Source of the DNA: Trema orientale
Lineage: Eukaryota; Streptophyta; Magnoliopsida; Rosales; Cannabaceae
DNA length: 64,000 bases
Direction of reading: 5' to 3'
Assembly: GCA_002914845.1 (NCBI GenBank)
Contig: JXTC01000082.1
Span: forward strand, 228,520-292,519
In this document: positions 58,061-64,000 of the stretch, one piece after another
Numbering within the stretch: position 1 is the first letter of the stretch
Layout of the letters: every line of letters starts with the position of its first letter
Position numbers and translations under genes: made by a program
Notes under the pieces: model-generated
The model's input: the letters and a program-made list of their open reading frames with translations, nothing else
Told to the model about the DNA's origin: nothing
Database searches by the model: none

Positions 58061-58734
58061 TAGATTTATTTAAAAAGCCCTTTATTAAATAGATTTGGGG
58101 ATCTTATTTATAGCCAAAAATATATAAAGGCAGCTCTTTTAATAGTAAAATTACATATGAAGACCATTTGATAAAACTTTAAAAAGTGATCATACCTCAT
58201 GTTCATACACATGGTACAAACACAATTTTATTATAAAAAAGACCAAACAGGACAATTATATTATGTAACGCCTCTAAGGAATTAGATCTTAACTCTCAAT
58301 TTGCACTATATCCCCTTTTTTCCACATACTTGTCCTTTTATATATTTTCTTTCACTAATTTCATCCTTATTCCTTTTATATTTTAGGGGATTTTTTTTTT
58401 CTAATTAAGAAGGAAAAAAAATTAGCTGATTTTTCTTTTCCTTTTTTTTGTCACGCTAAAAGAATTAGTCTGGCTTTTGTTTCTTTTTATGTTGCCATCA
58501 TTTGTGTCAGAATACAAACTAAAGTGGTCTCTAATGAAGATTTGATGGATTCCAATTTCAAGAAAAAGGAGGTATATGTACCATTTTAGTTAGGCTTTCT
58601 TATATTTACTTTGGTTTAACCTTATCTCGTAAATTTCCTCAACAAATTAACCAAAAAAACAAAGAATACGAACACCAAATTGAAACAAATGACAATAATT
58701 ATTTTTTTTAAAAAAAAAAAAAGATAAAGGGCTT

Positions 58735-59045
58735 CTTATAAAAAATCTGAAAAATTGAAAAATCCCAGATGGGCTTAAACGTCGAAAAATCCTTGATTTA
58801 TTTACAAATATATCATTTTTTAAAAATTTTACAAAAATAATACTTTTTAAAAATAATTAGAAAAAATGTCATTTTTCTTCAAAATTGATATTTTTCAAAG
58901 GTATTAGAGGTAATCAATTAAATTACTTTGAGTAACCAATCGAGTTACTTGAGATAATCAAACTCGTTACCTGAAATGATATTTAGTTAATCCAGACTTT
59001 TTTTTTTTTGAAAATTTTATCATATAAAATCAAAATTTTCCAAAG
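58735..59045. repeat. Dispersed repeat with GTTACT-like core, copy 4
   Basis: Starts with AAAAATCTGAAAAATTGAAA and AAATCCCAGATGGG. Inner TATCATTTTTTAAAAATTTT; core 58905-58985 with GGTAATCAATTAAATTACTT, GAGTAACCAATCGAGTTACT, CTCGTTACCTG. The right arm is eroded. Confidence 0.55.
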
Positions 59046-60224
59046 ATAAATGATTAGGATCTAAGGCCAAAAAAAAAAAATATGAGAGAGAGGAGGCAAA
59101 CGAAATTTTACAAAAATTAAGGGGTAGCTATACGTAAGTCAGGTGCAAACATGGCTCCCCAAAAAATTTTCTATGACTAATTTATTGGGACCTCTCCATC
59201 AAAAAGACGAAATTGACCATCTAAGAAAAGCTGAATCTTTAAATTTTTTTATTATGTTTGACCTACCCCGCTGATTTAAAAGAAAAGTCAAATTCAAGTG
59301 TTTTTCTTTTTTTTTTTTTTTTAAGTTCTACAATACAGACCTTTTTTTTTTTCCTTTCTTTTGTTTTACCTTTGTGAACCTCAAGCAATCATAATTAGAG
59401 AACAAAACTAGTAGCTCTTTTTACAATCAACTTTAGATATAATTTTTAACTTGGCATATATGTATGATATTTGTATATACTAGATTTGCATTGGTAGGCC
59501 TTTTAAAAGCGTGTTTTTCTGCGATATATTTGCTTTGAAGACACCCTTCCCATCTCTATGGTTTACATTTGTTGCTTGCTTGAGACATGAAATGCTATCT
59601 TTGACTAATTAATCTGTTACTTCTCAAGACTCGATGGCAATACACCTAATCAAGCTAGATTTTTGAGTAATTATACGTACCCAAAATATATACCAAATTT
59701 CATATATGCACCAATGCACAATCCTTTTCAATATAGCCTAGAGAATCAGACTAGCTAAGCAATAATGATTTCATTTGTATCACGACCTATATAATTCCAT
59801 TTGACACAACAGAAATTAACACTACAAGTGACAAAAATCTGACACATTTGTCTGATCAATCACAATATTCATTCTCACCGACGCCGAGTAAGCCTTAATA
59901 TGAAAAAAGTAGCATAGTTTGTAGCTAGAAAAACACATTTTACTTTGGATACTCTTAGAAAAAGTACAAAAAACTACAAATTTTTGAATGATAAAGAAAG
60001 ACAATTATACACATAAATCAAGTCACAACTTGAGCAAAATAGAAACTAACAATGTAAGTTTAAGATAATATCGTTTAAGCTTGAGTAGTAACTCCAGACC
60101 TCCACAGAGATTAGTATTGTTGGGACCAGTAAGTAATTAAGCTAGATATATATGAGGCGAAATAAGACGATTGATTCGTTGGTGCACGCATATAATAATT
60201 ATAGCACCACTGAAAGAGCAAAAG

Positions 60225-60461
60225 AGGCTTTTGTTCTAGCTAAGCATAGTAATATCATTCTGCCATGTATAAAACATGAAAATGCTTAAACAATTTTCCT
60301 TTCCTGAATCTACAAGCAACAACCCTTTTCAGCATAAAAGATAAAAAGTTAAAAGCCCACTTGAGTTGATCCTAAGTTCTTACTATAAATACAAGCACCA
60401 AACCCCGTCAAATTTTCCTAACCAAGTCTTCAAAAAATCTTTAAGCCAAAATAACCCCATC
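60225..60461 (+). promoter_or_regulatory. Promoter and 5' UTR of GH3 copy B
   Basis: TATAAAT at 60384-60390, 72 bp before the ATG at 60462, in a good plant context (TTACTATAAATACAAGCACC). The whole 237-bp block is conserved with the orphan fragment at 47936-48168, which supports real promoter function in the ancestor. Transcription should start near 60415-60422. Confidence 0.75.
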
Positions 60462-63915
<3,454 letters not shown>

Positions 63916-64000
63916 ACTCATTAATATTCTCTAGATAGATAGTGAGATAAAGTACCACATAGATGCTTTTATGTTATGCATCTGATGGAAGAGAGAGAGA
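63916..64000 (+). other. 3' UTR side of GH3 copy B, cut by window
   Basis: Follows the TAA at 63913-63915. ATAGATAGTGAG and a terminal GAGAGAGAGA are seen; no polyadenylation signal can be assigned. Copy A's 3' flank diverges from it right after the stop. Confidence 0.5.

Larger units (their letters stand above)
57487..60224. other. Intergenic region between GH3 copies A and B
   Basis: 57487-57650 is probably the 3' UTR of A. Two copies of the GTTACT-core dispersed repeat follow. The rest (59060-60224) is AT-rich with T tracts; a 60-codon minus frame at 59822-60004 is not a known protein. No gene is seen. Confidence 0.5.

Noticed and set aside
60366..60461. Upstream in-frame ATG for GH3 copy B
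   Set aside because: It lies before the TATA box and the orphan paralogue supports the start at 60462; the added peptide is not a signal sequence.

Overview
This is a 64 kb piece of an AT-rich plant nuclear chromosome, most likely from a eudicot; I cannot name the species. The evidence is a plant vacuolar-sorting receptor gene with GT-AG introns, a plant-type GH3 beta-xylosidase cluster, and dense debris of plant Copia, Gypsy, hAT, Mutator-like and PIF/Harbinger-like elements. I see no bacterial operons, CRISPR arrays, rRNA or functional tRNA genes. A 16-base run of N at 14739-14754 is an assembly gap.

Layout. (1) 1-4898, minus strand: the 5' eight exons of a vacuolar-sorting receptor (BP-80/VSR family); the rest of EGF repeats, the membrane segment and the tail lie outside the left edge. 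A hAT-like element sits in its first intron. (2) 6421-13042: a decayed Ty1/Copia element with recognisable LTRs, Met-tRNA primer site, polypurine tract and reverse-transcriptase remnants; its leader carries a cluster of 16-bp palindromes. (3) 13-33 kb: almost pure transposon territory. It holds a foldback element beside its own empty-site copy, MITEs in TA tracts, nested inverted-repeat elements, two head-to-head Copia scraps, and a minus-strand Gypsy gag-protease remnant with LTR-like promoter regions. (4) 33454-34599, minus: a broken GH3 beta-xylosidase copy. (5) 35-48 kb: more dispersed elements, including a hAT with perfect 8-bp target duplication, a Tourist-like element, a MITE inserted into an older inverted-repeat element, SINE-like sequences, and a 0.9 kb degenerate array of GTTACT/AGTAAC motifs. 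(6) 47.9-63.9 kb, plus: the GH3 cluster, consisting of an orphan promoter plus exon 1 fragment, a full-length copy A (48906-57486) and a full-length copy B (60462-63915).

The only intact protein-coding loci are the receptor (cut by the window edge) and the two five-exon GH3 genes. The GH3 genes encode secreted cell-wall enzymes expected to remove xylose and/or arabinose from xylan or arabinan side chains. Copy B looks normal. Copy A has an intact reading frame, but it lost the ancestral start codon and 5' UTR, has a degraded TATA box, changed several family-conserved active-site-region residues, and has a first intron about ten times longer than in B. With the pseudogene and the orphan 5' fragment, this is a birth-and-death gene family at different stages of decay. 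I found no convincing novel molecular system; the most interesting signals are the evolution of copy A and several repeat structures described in the findings. Coordinates of splice sites were read by eye and checked for reading-phase consistency; transposon boundaries are by eye and approximate unless a target duplication is stated.
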